This document shows positions 28,194-36,954 of a stretch of 60,962 nucleotides of DNA, in pieces. The stretch is from Ramlibacter tataouinensis (GTDB lineage: Bacteria; Pseudomonadota; Gammaproteobacteria; Burkholderiales; Burkholderiaceae_C), in the NCBI GenBank assembly GCA_002427815.1, contig DIZF01000009.1, forward strand, positions 1 to 60,962. Reading direction: 5' to 3'. How positions within the stretch are numbered: position 1 is the stretch's first letter; each line of letters starts with the position of its first letter. A program made the position numbers and the translations under genes. Below the pieces are notes generated by a model, which was not told where the DNA came from, ran no database searches, and saw only the letters and a list, made by a program, of their open reading frames with translations.

Positions 28194-29276
28194 ATGCCAA
28201 GCAATTCCATGATGCAGCACGCCATAGCCTTCGCGAACGATCACGAGTCGACCTGGGACCGCGAAGTCACCGCGAACTGGGGCGTGCACAGGGACGATCC
28301 ACCGCCCTGGAACCGCCTGCTGGGGCCGGTGCATTCGCGCGGGCCGGTGTCCGGAACCATCGTGGCGGGCGGCAAGACCCTGGCGTCCTGGGGTGAGCCC
28401 AAGCGCGCCGATCTGACCTTCAGCGTGGCCAAGACCTACCTGGGGCTGCTCGCCGGTGTCGCGCACGATCGCGGCTTGCTGCCCGACGTTCATGAACCCA
28501 TAGGCGCGCGCGTGCGCAGCATCGGCTTCGACACGGACCACAACGCGCGCGTGACCTGGGCCCAGATGCTGCAGCAGACCAGCGAATGGACCGGTGAGCT
28601 GTTCGGTGTGCCGGACCAGGCCGATCACTATCGCGCGGTCACCTTCGGCAAGGCGCCCGGCGGCAGGAAAGGCGACCCGCGCCCCTTGCAGGAGCCGGGC
28701 ACCTACTGGGAATACAACGACGTGCGCATCAACCAGCTGTCGCTGGCCTTGCTGCATCTGTTCGGCCGGCCGCTGCCCGATGTCTTCCGCGAAGCCATCA
28801 TGCGGCCCATAGGCGCGACCGAGAACTGGAACTGGGTCGGCTACGACAACGCCTGGGTCACCGTCGCCGGGCAGCGCGTGCAGTCGGTGCCCGGCGGGAC
28901 CCACTGGGGTGGCGGCCTGTCCATCAGCAGCGAAGACCAGGCGCTGGTGGGCCAGCTGATGCTGAACGACGGCATGGCCAACGGCAAGCGCGTGCTGTCA
29001 GGTGAGTGGCTGCAGCGGATGCGCACGCCCTGCGCGCTGGCGCCCTATTACGGCTACCTGATCTGGCTCAACCACGAACGGAAGGTCTTTCCCAGCGTGC
29101 CGGCTTCCAGCTATTTCGCCATCGGCGCCGGCAGTTCCTTCACCTGGATCGAACCGGAGCGCCGCATGGTCGTGATCGTGCGCTGGTTGAACCCGGTGCA
29201 TGCCAACGAGTTCTTCGGCGAGGTGCTGCAGGCAGTGGACCGCGCGACCCGAGCGGCTACCGGGCCTCAGGCGTAG
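28194..29276 (+). CDS. Serine hydrolase of the beta-lactamase (class C / EstB) family
   Basis: 360 residues without a clear signal peptide. The SxxK active site is FSVAKTYLGLLAG, the Tyr motif is YWEYNDVRINQLS (YND for YxN), and the third element is likely HWGGGL. Relatives include cytoplasmic esterases and D-aminopeptidases. AAGGA lies just before the ATG; two further ATGs five and six codons on are alternatives. Its last ten bases overlap the end of convergent dsbB. Confidence 0.85.
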   Translation: MPSNSMMQHAIAFANDHESTWDREVTANWGVHRDDPPPWNRLLGPVHSRGPVSGTIVAGGKTLASWGEPKRADLTFSVAKTYLGLLAGVAHDRGLLPDVHEPIGARVRSIGFDTDHNARVTWAQMLQQTSEWTGELFGVPDQADHYRAVTFGKAPGGRKGDPRPLQEPGTYWEYNDVRINQLSLALLHLFGRPLPDVFREAIMRPIGATENWNWVGYDNAWVTVAGQRVQSVPGGTHWGGGLSISSEDQALVGQLMLNDGMANGKRVLSGEWLQRMRTPCALAPYYGYLIWLNHERKVFPSVPASSYFAIGAGSSFTWIEPERRMVVIVRWLNPVHANEFFGEVLQAVDRATRAATGPQA

Positions 29277-29791
29277 GAGGGCTGGCCGGTGCGCCGCTGG
29301 CCGAGCTTCAGCATCAGCGTCAGTGTCACCGCGATCAACCCGCAGAAGGCGACGAAGGCCCAGTTGGCCAGCGAACCGCCGAGGAAGGTCCAATCGACCC
29401 TGGCGCAGTCGCCGCTGCCCTTGAAGATCATGGGGATGACGCGCTGCAGGGGAAAAGTCTCGATCATCCCGTAGAAATCGCGGCCGCAGGAAGCCACTTC
29501 GGGCGGGTACCACTGCAACCAGCTCTGGCGCGCCGCGGTGAAGGCGCCGAAACCCGCGGCCAACAGCACCAGCAAACTGCCGCCCAGCCAGACACCGCGG
29601 CTGCGCGACAGGGCCGTGAGGCCCGCCAGCAAGCCGACCAGCAGCATGGCGTAGCGCTGGACGATGCACATCGGGCAGGGCTCCAGTCCCACCACATGCT
29701 GCAGGTAGAGGCCAAATGCCAGCATGGCCACGCAGGCGGCGCAGACCAGGACGAGCACGCGACGCGGCGCCGTTTCAAACCAGTTGATCAA
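29267..29791 (-). CDS. dsbB: Disulfide bond formation protein B
   Basis: 174 residues, four membrane helices. The first periplasmic loop has the redox pair CPMC (residues 39-42) and the second has a Cys pair in ASCGRDF and GDCARVDW. DsbB re-oxidises DsbA and passes electrons to quinone. It is convergent with and overlaps the serine hydrolase gene by ten bases. It starts 24 bases after cysA stops, on the same strand, so it may be read through from the sulfate operon. Confidence 0.93.
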   Translation of the reverse strand: MINWFETAPRRVLVLVCAACVAMLAFGLYLQHVVGLEPCPMCIVQRYAMLLVGLLAGLTALSRSRGVWLGGSLLVLLAAGFGAFTAARQSWLQWYPPEVASCGRDFYGMIETFPLQRVIPMIFKGSGDCARVDWTFLGGSLANWAFVAFCGLIAVTLTLMLKLGQRRTGQPSYA

Positions 29792-29815
29792 GATCTTCCT
29801 CCGAAAGCGGCGCCA

Positions 29816-30931
29816 TCAGGCGGCGCCTTCCACAAACACACGGGCCCGGCGCGGCGTCACCACCAGCGTCTCCCCCTCACGGAACCCCATCTCCCGGTAT
29901 TGTTGCGCAGGAATCTGCGCCTCGATGATGGAGCCCTGATTGTCCCCGGCGGGTTGGTTGTTATCGGCCGGAATTAGTTCCAGCCGGGCAATGGGGCCGA
30001 CCACGATGGCACGGCTCAACTGGACGACGATACCCCGTGAACGCCCTGCCGGATCAACCCCTGAGCCGGGCAGGTAACGGCACACGTCCAGGTCGTGCGG
30101 CCGCACGTAGGCGGAGGCCCTGGCGTTCCGGGCGTCGGCGTGCTCGGGCGACGCCAGCTGCATGCCTTCCAGGTGCACCTCGCCTTCGTGGGCCCGGCCA
30201 TGGAACAGGTTGACGTCGCCCAGGAAGCCGTAGACGAAAGGGCTGGCCGGATGGTCCCATACCTCCTGGGGCGAGCCCACCTGCTCCACCTGGCCCGCAT
30301 TCATCAGCACCACCCGGTCGGCCACCTCCAGCGCCTCTTCCTGGTCATGCGTCACAAAGATGCTGGTCACGTCCAGGTCGTCGTGCAGCCGGCGCAGCCA
30401 GCGGCGCAGTTCCTTGCGCACCTTGGCGTCCAGCGCGCCGAAGGGCTCGTCCAGCAGCAGCACCTTGGGCTCGACCGCCAGGGCCCGGGCCAGGGCGATG
30501 CGCTGGCGCTGGCCGCCCGACAACTGGGACGGGAAGCGGTCGGCCAGCCAGTCCAGCTGCACCAGGCTCAGCAGCTCGTGCACCTTCCTTTTGATCTGTT
30601 CTTCGCTTGGGCGCTGGCTGCGCGGCTTGACGCGCAGGCCGAAAGCCACGTTCTCGAACACCGTCATGTGGCGGAACAGCGCGTAGTGCTGGAACACGAA
30701 CCCCACCTGGCGCTCGCGCACTTGCACGCCGGTGGTGTCCTCGCCCGCGAACAGAATGCTGCCGGCGTCGGCCGTCTCCAGGCCCGCGATGATGCGCAGC
30801 AGCGTGGTCTTGCCGCAGCCCGAGGGGCCGAGCAAGGCCATCAATTCGCCCGAGTGGATGTCCAGAGAAACATTGCGCAGCGCATGAAAGTCGCCGAACT
30901 TCTTGCTGACGTTGCGGATTTCGATGCTCAT
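29816..30931 (-). CDS. cysA: Sulfate/thiosulfate ABC transporter ATP-binding protein
   Basis: 371 residues. Walker A GPSGCGKTTLLRIIAGLE, signature LSGGQRQRIALARALA, Walker B VLLLDEPFGALD, and the H-loop VTHDQEEALEVADR. The C-terminal TOBE-like part, including AYVRPHDLDV, is as in CysA. It energises sulfate and thiosulfate import. Overlaps cysW by four bases. Confidence 0.95.
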   Translation of the reverse strand: MSIEIRNVSKKFGDFHALRNVSLDIHSGELMALLGPSGCGKTTLLRIIAGLETADAGSILFAGEDTTGVQVRERQVGFVFQHYALFRHMTVFENVAFGLRVKPRSQRPSEEQIKRKVHELLSLVQLDWLADRFPSQLSGGQRQRIALARALAVEPKVLLLDEPFGALDAKVRKELRRWLRRLHDDLDVTSIFVTHDQEEALEVADRVVLMNAGQVEQVGSPQEVWDHPASPFVYGFLGDVNLFHGRAHEGEVHLEGMQLASPEHADARNARASAYVRPHDLDVCRYLPGSGVDPAGRSRGIVVQLSRAIVVGPIARLELIPADNNQPAGDNQGSIIEAQIPAQQYREMGFREGETLVVTPRRARVFVEGAA

Positions 30932-31845
30932 GACGCTTCCTTCAGGTGCGGCGCGGTCGCAATCGGCCGCTCCGGTGCCATCTCCGCCGCGGCCTTCATT
31001 TCGCGCTCATGGCGCCACTCGACCGCCGACTTGATCACCAGCGTGACCAGCGCCAGCAGGGCCAGCAGCGACGCCACGGCGAAAGCGGCCACCGACTGGT
31101 ATTCGTTGTAGAGGATTTCCACATGCAGCGGCATGGTGTTGGTCTGGCCGCGGATGTGGCCCGACACCACCGACACCGCGCCGAACTCGCCCATGGCGCG
31201 GGCATTGCACAGGATCACCCCGTAGACGAGGCCCCACTTGATGTTGGGCAGCGTCACGTACCAGAAGGTCTGCCAGCCGGTCGCGCCCAGCACGATCGCG
31301 GCCTGCTCCTCTTCGTTGCCCTGCGACTGCATCAGCGGGATCAGTTCCCGGGCGATGAACGGGAAGGTGACGAATACCGTCGCCAGCACGATGCCCGGCA
31401 CAGCGAACACGATCTTGATGTCGTGCGCCTCCAGCCAGGGACCGAACCAGCCCTGGGCGCCGAACATCAGCACGTAGATCAGGCCAGCCACCACCGGCGA
31501 TACCGAGAACGGCAGGTCCACCAGGGTGGTGAGGAAGGCCTTGCCCCGAAACTCGTACTTGGCGATGCACCAGGCCGCGGCGATGCCGAACACCAGGTTC
31601 AGCGGCACGGCGATGGCGGCCGTGAGCAGCGTGAGCCGGATCGCCGACCCGGCGTCGGGCTCGCTCAGGGCCTCCAGGTAGGCACCGAATCCCTTGCGCA
31701 GCGCTTCGGCGAACACGGCCGCCAGCGGCAATACCAGGAACAGCAGCACGAACACAAGGGCCACCGCGATCAGGGCGAAGCGCACCCACGGCGCCTCGGT
31801 GGTGACGACGCGGGCGCGAGTGAGGTTGGACGTTGCCGCGCTCAT
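30928..31845 (-). CDS. cysW: Sulfate ABC transporter permease CysW
   Basis: 305 residues, six helices. Segments VDLPFSVSPVVAGLIYVLMF, FVTFPFIARELIPLMQSQGN and ARAMGEFGAVSVVSGHIRGQ are characteristic of CysW. N-terminal 20 residues are hydrophilic. Overlaps both cysT and cysA by four bases, so the operon is translationally coupled throughout. Confidence 0.95.
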   Translation of the reverse strand: MSAATSNLTRARVVTTEAPWVRFALIAVALVFVLLFLVLPLAAVFAEALRKGFGAYLEALSEPDAGSAIRLTLLTAAIAVPLNLVFGIAAAWCIAKYEFRGKAFLTTLVDLPFSVSPVVAGLIYVLMFGAQGWFGPWLEAHDIKIVFAVPGIVLATVFVTFPFIARELIPLMQSQGNEEEQAAIVLGATGWQTFWYVTLPNIKWGLVYGVILCNARAMGEFGAVSVVSGHIRGQTNTMPLHVEILYNEYQSVAAFAVASLLALLALVTLVIKSAVEWRHEREMKAAAEMAPERPIATAPHLKEAS

Positions 31846-32720
31846 GCGGCTCCCGAGCGGCGCCGCTGCCAGACCTGCAGCGCGTTGATGACCAGCAGCA
31901 GCACGAAGGAAATCACCAGCATCACCACCGCCACGGCCGTTGCGCCCGCGTAGTCGTACTGCTCAAGCTTGCCGATGATGACCAGCGGCGTGATCTCCGA
32001 GACCATCGGCATGTTGCCGGCGATGAAGATGACCGAGCCGTATTCGCCGATGGCGCGGGCGAACGCCATCGCAAAGCCGGTGAGCAGCGCCGGCGCGATC
32101 GAGGGAAAGATCACCTTCGCGAAGGTCTGCCAGCGCGTCGCGCCAAGACACATTGCCGCTTCTTCCAGCTCCTTCTCGGTGTCTTCCAGCACCGGCTGCA
32201 CCGTGCGCACCACGAACGGCAGGCCGATGAAGATCAGCGCGATGACCACGCCATTGGGATTGAAGGCCAGCCGGATGCCCAGCGGCTCCAGGTACTGTCC
32301 GATCCAGCCGTTGCCGGCCAGCAAGGCCGTGAGCGCGATGCCGGCGACCGCGGTGGGCAAGGCGAACGGCAGGTCCACCAGCGCGTCGACCAGCTTCTTT
32401 CCCGGAAAGCGATAGCGCACCAGCACCCAGGCCACCAGCAGCCCGAACACCACGTTGACCAGTGCGGCGATCAGCGAGGCGCCGAAGGTCAGCCGGTAGG
32501 ACGCGACGACGCGCGGCGAGCTGATCGCCGCCCAGAACTGCTCTCCGCTCAGCGTGAAGGTCTTGAAGACCAGCGCCGACAGCGGGATCAGCACGACGAG
32601 GCTCAGGTACAGGACCGTATAGCCCAGCGTCAGGTTGAAGCCGGGCAGCACCTTCCTGCTGCCGCCGCGCGAAACTGCCGCCGCGCCCGGCAGCGGCACG
32701 CCCAGGGTTGCCGCGGTCAT
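31842..32720 (-). CDS. cysT: Sulfate ABC transporter permease CysT (CysU)
   Basis: 292 residues. VDLPFALPTAVAGIALTALL, GLPFVVRTVQPVLEDTEKEL and FARAIGEYGSVIFIAGNMP are the CysT hallmarks. Works with CysW as the membrane channel for sulfate. Overlaps the sulfate-binding protein gene by four bases. Confidence 0.95.
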   Translation of the reverse strand: MTAATLGVPLPGAAAVSRGGSRKVLPGFNLTLGYTVLYLSLVVLIPLSALVFKTFTLSGEQFWAAISSPRVVASYRLTFGASLIAALVNVVFGLLVAWVLVRYRFPGKKLVDALVDLPFALPTAVAGIALTALLAGNGWIGQYLEPLGIRLAFNPNGVVIALIFIGLPFVVRTVQPVLEDTEKELEEAAMCLGATRWQTFAKVIFPSIAPALLTGFAMAFARAIGEYGSVIFIAGNMPMVSEITPLVIIGKLEQYDYAGATAVAVVMLVISFVLLLVINALQVWQRRRSGAA

Positions 32721-33709
32721 TTCACCGTGTAGATCTTGTCGAACTGGCCGCCGTCATTGAAGTGGACCTTCTGCGCCTCGGACAGCGAGCCGAACAGCTC
32801 CTGCACGGTAAACAGCTTGATCGGCTTGAAGGTGGCGGCGTACTTCTTCAGCACCGCCGGCGAACGTGGGCGGATCGAGTGCTTCGCGGCGATCTCCTGC
32901 CCTTCTTCGGAATACAGGTACTGCAGATAGGCCTTGGCCAGTTCGGCCGTGCCCTTCTTGGCCACCGTCCGTTCGACGACGGCGACCGGGTTCTCCGCCA
33001 GGATGCTGATCGAGGGATAGACCACGTCCACCTTGTTGGCCCCGAACTCCTTGTTGACCGACTCGACTTCCGATTCGAAGGTGATCAGGACGTCACCGGT
33101 GTTGCGCTGCAGGAAGGCCGTGGTGGCGTCGCGGCCGCCGCGCGCCAGCACCGGCACGTTCCGGTACAGCCTGGCCATGAACTCCTGCGCCTGCGCGTCG
33201 GTGGCGCCCTTCTTCTTCATGTAGCCCAGGGCCGCCAGATACGTGTACCTGCCGTTGCCGCCGGTCTTGGGGTTCACCACAATCACCTGCACACCGGGCT
33301 TGATCAGGTCGTCCCAGTCCTTGATGCCCTTGGGGTTGCCGCTGCGCACCAGGAACAGCATGGTCGACGTGGTGGGCGAGGCGTTGTCCGGGAAGCGTTT
33401 CGTCCAGTCCCTGGCCACGACGCCCTTGTCCGCCAGGAACTCCACGTCGGTCGTGGTGTTCATGGTGATCACGTCGGCGTCCAGGCCGTCGGCCACGGCG
33501 CGTGCCTGCGCGCTGGAGCCGCCGTGGGCCTGGTCGATCTTCACGTCCTTGCCGGTCGCCTTCTTGTAGTGGGCGACGAAGGCCGCGTTGTAGTCCTTGT
33601 AGAACTCACGCGCCACGTCGTACGAGGCGTTCAGGAGGGTCTGCGCCCCCGCGATGCTGCTGGCCGCCAGCGCGGCGGCGGCCAGAATGGTCTTGATGGT
33701 GAACTTCAT
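32717..33709 (-). CDS. sbp: Periplasmic sulfate-binding protein
   Basis: 330 residues. Signal peptide MKFTIKTILAAAALAASSIA with cleavage near GAQ, then LLNASYDVAREFYKDYNAAF, the diagnostic start of mature Sbp/CysP, and DQAHGGSSAQARAV, VNPKTGGNGRYTYLAA. It delivers sulfate (or thiosulfate) to CysTWA. GGAG precedes the start at 33709. A striking 22-bp palindrome lies 34-55 bases upstream, where a promoter is expected. Confidence 0.94.
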   Translation of the reverse strand: MKFTIKTILAAAALAASSIAGAQTLLNASYDVAREFYKDYNAAFVAHYKKATGKDVKIDQAHGGSSAQARAVADGLDADVITMNTTTDVEFLADKGVVARDWTKRFPDNASPTTSTMLFLVRSGNPKGIKDWDDLIKPGVQVIVVNPKTGGNGRYTYLAALGYMKKKGATDAQAQEFMARLYRNVPVLARGGRDATTAFLQRNTGDVLITFESEVESVNKEFGANKVDVVYPSISILAENPVAVVERTVAKKGTAELAKAYLQYLYSEEGQEIAAKHSIRPRSPAVLKKYAATFKPIKLFTVQELFGSLSEAQKVHFNDGGQFDKIYTVK

Positions 33710-33742
33710 AGCTCCGCATTCTGGGAAAGAAGCCATCAAACT

Positions 33743-33764
33743 CAAACAACTATATAGTTGTTTG
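33743..33764. promoter_or_regulatory. Perfect 22-bp palindrome, probable operator
   Basis: CAAACAACTAT followed directly by its exact reverse complement, in the 167-base space between divergent sbp and pobA. The AT-rich ATAGTT/AACTAT centre resembles operators of MarR-type regulators. It is 34 bases from the sbp start and 113 from pobA, so it more likely overlaps the sbp promoter. No regulator gene is adjacent. Confidence 0.65.
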
Positions 33765-33766
33765 TT

Positions 33767-33785
33767 CATATGCACTGGGCATATG
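33767..33785. promoter_or_regulatory. Second inverted repeat in the sbp-pobA spacer
   Basis: CATATGC and GCATATG (7 bp each) around a 5-base centre ACTGG, starting three bases from the 22-bp palindrome. It could be a second site for the same or another dimeric regulator, or part of the pobA promoter. Confidence 0.45.
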
Positions 33786-33876
33786 GAGACGCTCGACGTC
33801 CTTTGCCAGGCCGCAGGCATCGGCGCAGCACCGGCCAATGTCGCGCTAAGCTCGGGGCATAACAGGAGACACATCC

Positions 33877-35052
33877 ATGCGTACCCAGGTCGCCATCATC
33901 GGCGCCGGTCCTGCCGGCCTGCTGCTCGGTCAGCTGCTGTTCAGGGCCGGCATCGACAACGTCGTCGTCGAAAGGCAAAGCGGCGACTATGTGCTCGGCC
34001 GCATCCGCGCCGGTGTGCTGGAGCAGGTCATGATGGACCTGATGGACGAATGCGGTGTCGGCGCGCGCATGCACCGCGAAGGCCTGGTGCACGAGGGCAT
34101 CGAGCTGCTCTTCAAGGGCGCCCGGCATCGGATCGACTTCCCCAGTCTCACGAACGGCAAGACCGTCATGGTCTACGGCCAGACCGAGGTGACGCGCGAC
34201 CTGATGGAAGCGCGCGCCGCCGCAGGGCTCGCCACGGTCTACGACGTGGGCGATACCGTCAGCCTGCATGAGTTCGACGGCAGCTCGCCCAAGGTGCGTT
34301 ATCGCAAGGACGGGCAGGCGCACGAGATCGAGTGCGACTACATCGCCGGCTGCGACGGTTTCCACGGCGTGAGCCGCGCCAGCGTGCCCAAGGGCGCCCT
34401 CCACGAATACGAAAAGGTTTATCCCTTCGGCTGGCTCGGCCTGCTGGCGGATGTGCCGCCGGTGTTCCACGAACTGATCTACGCCCACACCGACCGCGGC
34501 TTCGCGCTGTGCTCCATGCGCAGCCCCACGCGCAGCCGCTACTACGTGCAGGTGCCGCTGGAAGAAAAAGTGGAGAACTGGTCCGACGACGCCTTCTGGA
34601 GCGAACTGCGCAGCCGCCTGGACCCGGAGGCGCGCGAACGCCTGGTGACCGGCCCCTCGCTGGAAAAAAGCATCGCGCCGTTGCGCAGCTTCGTGGCCGA
34701 GCCGATGCGTTTCGGCAGCCTGTTTCTGGCCGGCGACGCCGCGCACATCGTGCCGCCCACCGGGGCCAAGGGCCTGAACCTGGCCGCCTCCGACGTCAAG
34801 TACCTCGCCTCAGCCCTGACGGAGCACTACCGCGAGCACAGCAGCGTGGGCCTGGAGCACTATTCCGACCGCGCGCTAAGACGCATCTGGAAGGCCGAGC
34901 GGTTCTCCTGGTGGTTCACCATGCTGATGCACAAGTTCCCCGGCACCGGCGAGTTCGACCGCAAGGTGCAGGAGGCGGAACTGGACTACCTGGTCCATTC
35001 GAACGCGGCGTCCACGGCGCTGGCCGAGAACTACGTCGGCCTGCGGCTGTGA
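33877..35052 (+). CDS. pobA: 4-hydroxybenzoate 3-monooxygenase
   Basis: 391 residues, the normal length. FAD-binding motif AIIGAGPAGLLLGQLLFRAG at the N-terminus, the hydroxylase DG motif YIAGCDGFHGVSR, and the second FAD motif GDAAHIVPPTGAKGLNLAAS. Substrate residues typical of PobA (VYGQTEVTRDL, SMRSPTRSRYYVQ) are present. It converts 4-hydroxybenzoate to protocatechuate with NADPH and O2. No AraC- or IclR-type PobR lies next to it. Confidence 0.95.
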   Translation: MRTQVAIIGAGPAGLLLGQLLFRAGIDNVVVERQSGDYVLGRIRAGVLEQVMMDLMDECGVGARMHREGLVHEGIELLFKGARHRIDFPSLTNGKTVMVYGQTEVTRDLMEARAAAGLATVYDVGDTVSLHEFDGSSPKVRYRKDGQAHEIECDYIAGCDGFHGVSRASVPKGALHEYEKVYPFGWLGLLADVPPVFHELIYAHTDRGFALCSMRSPTRSRYYVQVPLEEKVENWSDDAFWSELRSRLDPEARERLVTGPSLEKSIAPLRSFVAEPMRFGSLFLAGDAAHIVPPTGAKGLNLAASDVKYLASALTEHYREHSSVGLEHYSDRALRRIWKAERFSWWFTMLMHKFPGTGEFDRKVQEAELDYLVHSNAASTALAENYVGLRL

Positions 35053-35070
35053 CGCCGCGGCGTCACAGCC
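35045..35070. terminator. 26-bp perfect palindrome between convergent pobA and TRAP genes
   Basis: GGCTGTGACGCCG is followed directly by its reverse complement. The pobA stop codon lies inside and the dctM-type stop is 13 bases beyond. Its position between convergent genes suggests a two-way transcription barrier or mRNA 3-prime protector; there is no T-run, so a classic intrinsic terminator is not assured. Confidence 0.55.
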
Positions 35071-35082
35071 TCGCTGCCCGCC

Positions 35083-36396
35083 TCACTTGACCAGGTTCGG
35101 CATCAGGGTGCGCGGCAGCCACAGCATCGCGTCCGGGACCATGATCACAAAGACCAGCACGAGAATCATCGGTATGAACAGGATCGCCGTGTCGCGCACC
35201 GCCTGCTTGATCTTGATGCCGCCGACGGTACAGGCAATCATCAGGCACAGCCCATAGGGCGGCGTCACCAGCCCATAGGCGATCGAGATGACGCCGATGA
35301 TCGCAAAGTGAATCGGGTGCATGCCGACCTTGTCAGCCAGCGGCGCCAGGATGGTGCCCACGATGATGATGGCCGGAATGGCGTCGATGAAGCAGCCGAT
35401 CACCAGGAAGCAGAACGCGGTGATGAATCCCACACTGGTGATGCCGCCGCCCCAACGCGACACCATGTCCACGAACAGCTGCGGGATATGGAAATAGGCG
35501 AGCAGCCAGCCGAACGCCGATGCGGTGCCGATGCAAAACAGCGAGATCGCGGCGAAGCGCCCCGAGTGGTACATGGTCTCGCCCAGATCGCGCAACCCCA
35601 GGCGCCGGTAAATGAAGACGCCCAGCAGCATGGCGTACAGCACGGCGACCACGGAGGCCTCGGTCGGCGTGAAAAGACCGCCGACGATGCCGCCGACGAT
35701 GATGCCCGGCGTGAGGATCGGCAGGATGGCCTCGCCGGCAACCTTGGCGAACTCCTTCCCGGTGGGCCTGGGATAGACCGGGTAATTGCGGCGCTTCGCG
35801 TAGATGTAGACCACGACCATGAAGGACAGGCCCATCAGCACGCCGGGCAGCACGCCGGCGAGAAACAGCCCGCCGATCGAGACCGAAATGACGCCGCCCC
35901 ACACCACCATCAATATGCTGGGCGGAATGATGACGCCCATCACCGCGGCGCAGGCGACCAGCGAGACCGCGAACTCGATGTCGTAACCCTGCTTCTTCAT
36001 GGCCGGGATCAGCACGCCGCCGACGCCGGCGGCCTCGGCGGTGCTGGAACCGGAGATGCCGGCGAACAACATGCTCACCACCACGCTGACATGGCCCAGC
36101 CCCCCGGGCAGCCAGCCGACCAGCGCGCGCGACAGGTTGATCAGCTTGTCGGTGATGCCGGCAGCGTTCATCAGGTTCGCAGCCAGCATGAAGAACGGGA
36201 TCGACAGCAGCAGGAACGAGTTGTACGACTTCAGCATCTCGTTGAGCAGCAGGAACGGCGTCAGCCGGTCGTCGATGAAGAACACCGGAACGCAGGCCAG
36301 TCCCAGAGCGAACGCGACCGGCACGCGCAGGATCACCAGGATCGCGAACACGCCGAACAGAATCGATGCAACTTCAGCTGGGCTCATGTGCCACAC
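35083..36396 (-). CDS. TRAP transporter large permease (DctM-like)
   Basis: 437 residues with about twelve helices. LLLSIPFFMLAANLMNAAGI, GISGSSTAEAAGVGGVLIPA and GLVTPPYGLCLMIACTV are standard DctM segments. It is the ion-coupled transport subunit. It overlaps the small permease by 23 bases, and the operon order is binding protein, small permease, large permease. Confidence 0.94.
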   Translation of the reverse strand: MWHMSPAEVASILFGVFAILVILRVPVAFALGLACVPVFFIDDRLTPFLLLNEMLKSYNSFLLLSIPFFMLAANLMNAAGITDKLINLSRALVGWLPGGLGHVSVVVSMLFAGISGSSTAEAAGVGGVLIPAMKKQGYDIEFAVSLVACAAVMGVIIPPSILMVVWGGVISVSIGGLFLAGVLPGVLMGLSFMVVVYIYAKRRNYPVYPRPTGKEFAKVAGEAILPILTPGIIVGGIVGGLFTPTEASVVAVLYAMLLGVFIYRRLGLRDLGETMYHSGRFAAISLFCIGTASAFGWLLAYFHIPQLFVDMVSRWGGGITSVGFITAFCFLVIGCFIDAIPAIIIVGTILAPLADKVGMHPIHFAIIGVISIAYGLVTPPYGLCLMIACTVGGIKIKQAVRDTAILFIPMILVLVFVIMVPDAMLWLPRTLMPNLVK

Positions 36397-36874
36397 CTAT
36401 GCCTTTTTTCAACAGCTGGATGTCGTCGTAGAACTTTTCCAGGAGGAACAGGATCCAGGTGAATCCCGCGAACGGCCAGGCGACGTGGATGGTGGCCATG
36501 TTGATGCCCGTCAGCTCCGAGCTCTGGTCATAGCCGAACTGGGTGAACCGCCAGCCGAAAGCCAGGAAGATCAGCGCGACCAGGAAGATCGCCGTATGCA
36601 CCACCAGGCGGCTCAGCGCCAGGCCGGCAACGGTCTTCGGATGCGGCAGCACGTCGACGTCGAAGTGCGTGCCGTCGCGCACGGCCACGCTGGCGCCGAG
36701 CATGATGATCCAGATCAGGCACATTCGCGCCATTTCCTCGGTCCAGACGTAATTGGGAACCCAATCGGTGAACCGGGCCAGGATCTGCATGGTCACCGGA
36801 ATGATCAGGATGGCGATCAGGAACGTCAGCAGCCCCTGCAGGGCGCGGTACAGCCACTCTATGAATTTGCGCAT
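36374..36874 (-). CDS. TRAP transporter small permease (DctQ-like)
   Basis: 166 residues, four helices. NYVWTEEMARMCLIWIIMLG and VAVRDGTHFDVDVLP form the conserved DctQ core. It pairs with the large permease. An 80-base gap carrying a strong hairpin separates it from the upstream binding-protein gene. Confidence 0.92.
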   Translation of the reverse strand: MRKFIEWLYRALQGLLTFLIAILIIPVTMQILARFTDWVPNYVWTEEMARMCLIWIIMLGASVAVRDGTHFDVDVLPHPKTVAGLALSRLVVHTAIFLVALIFLAFGWRFTQFGYDQSSELTGINMATIHVAWPFAGFTWILFLLEKFYDDIQLLKKGIGVAHEPS

Positions 36875-36912
36875 CGGCTCTGGGTGTTGTTCAAGTTACG
36901 GGCAGGCAGATT

Positions 36913-36944
36913 CCGGCACGGCGAAGCACGCTTCGCCGTGCCGG
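36913..36944. other. Intercistronic 15-bp perfect stem-loop in the TRAP operon
   Basis: CCGGCACGGCGAAGC (36913-36927) and its exact reverse complement (36930-36944) separated by two bases. It lies 10 bases after the binding-protein stop and 39 before the small permease start. No T-run follows on the minus strand, so an mRNA-stabilising or partial-termination role that lets the binding protein outnumber the permeases is more likely than full termination. Confidence 0.75.
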
Positions 36945-36954
36945 ACCAAGGCGG

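Noticed and set aside
33877..35052. Adjacent PobR regulator for pobA
   Set aside because: No AraC-, IclR- or MarR-type gene lies beside pobA in this window.
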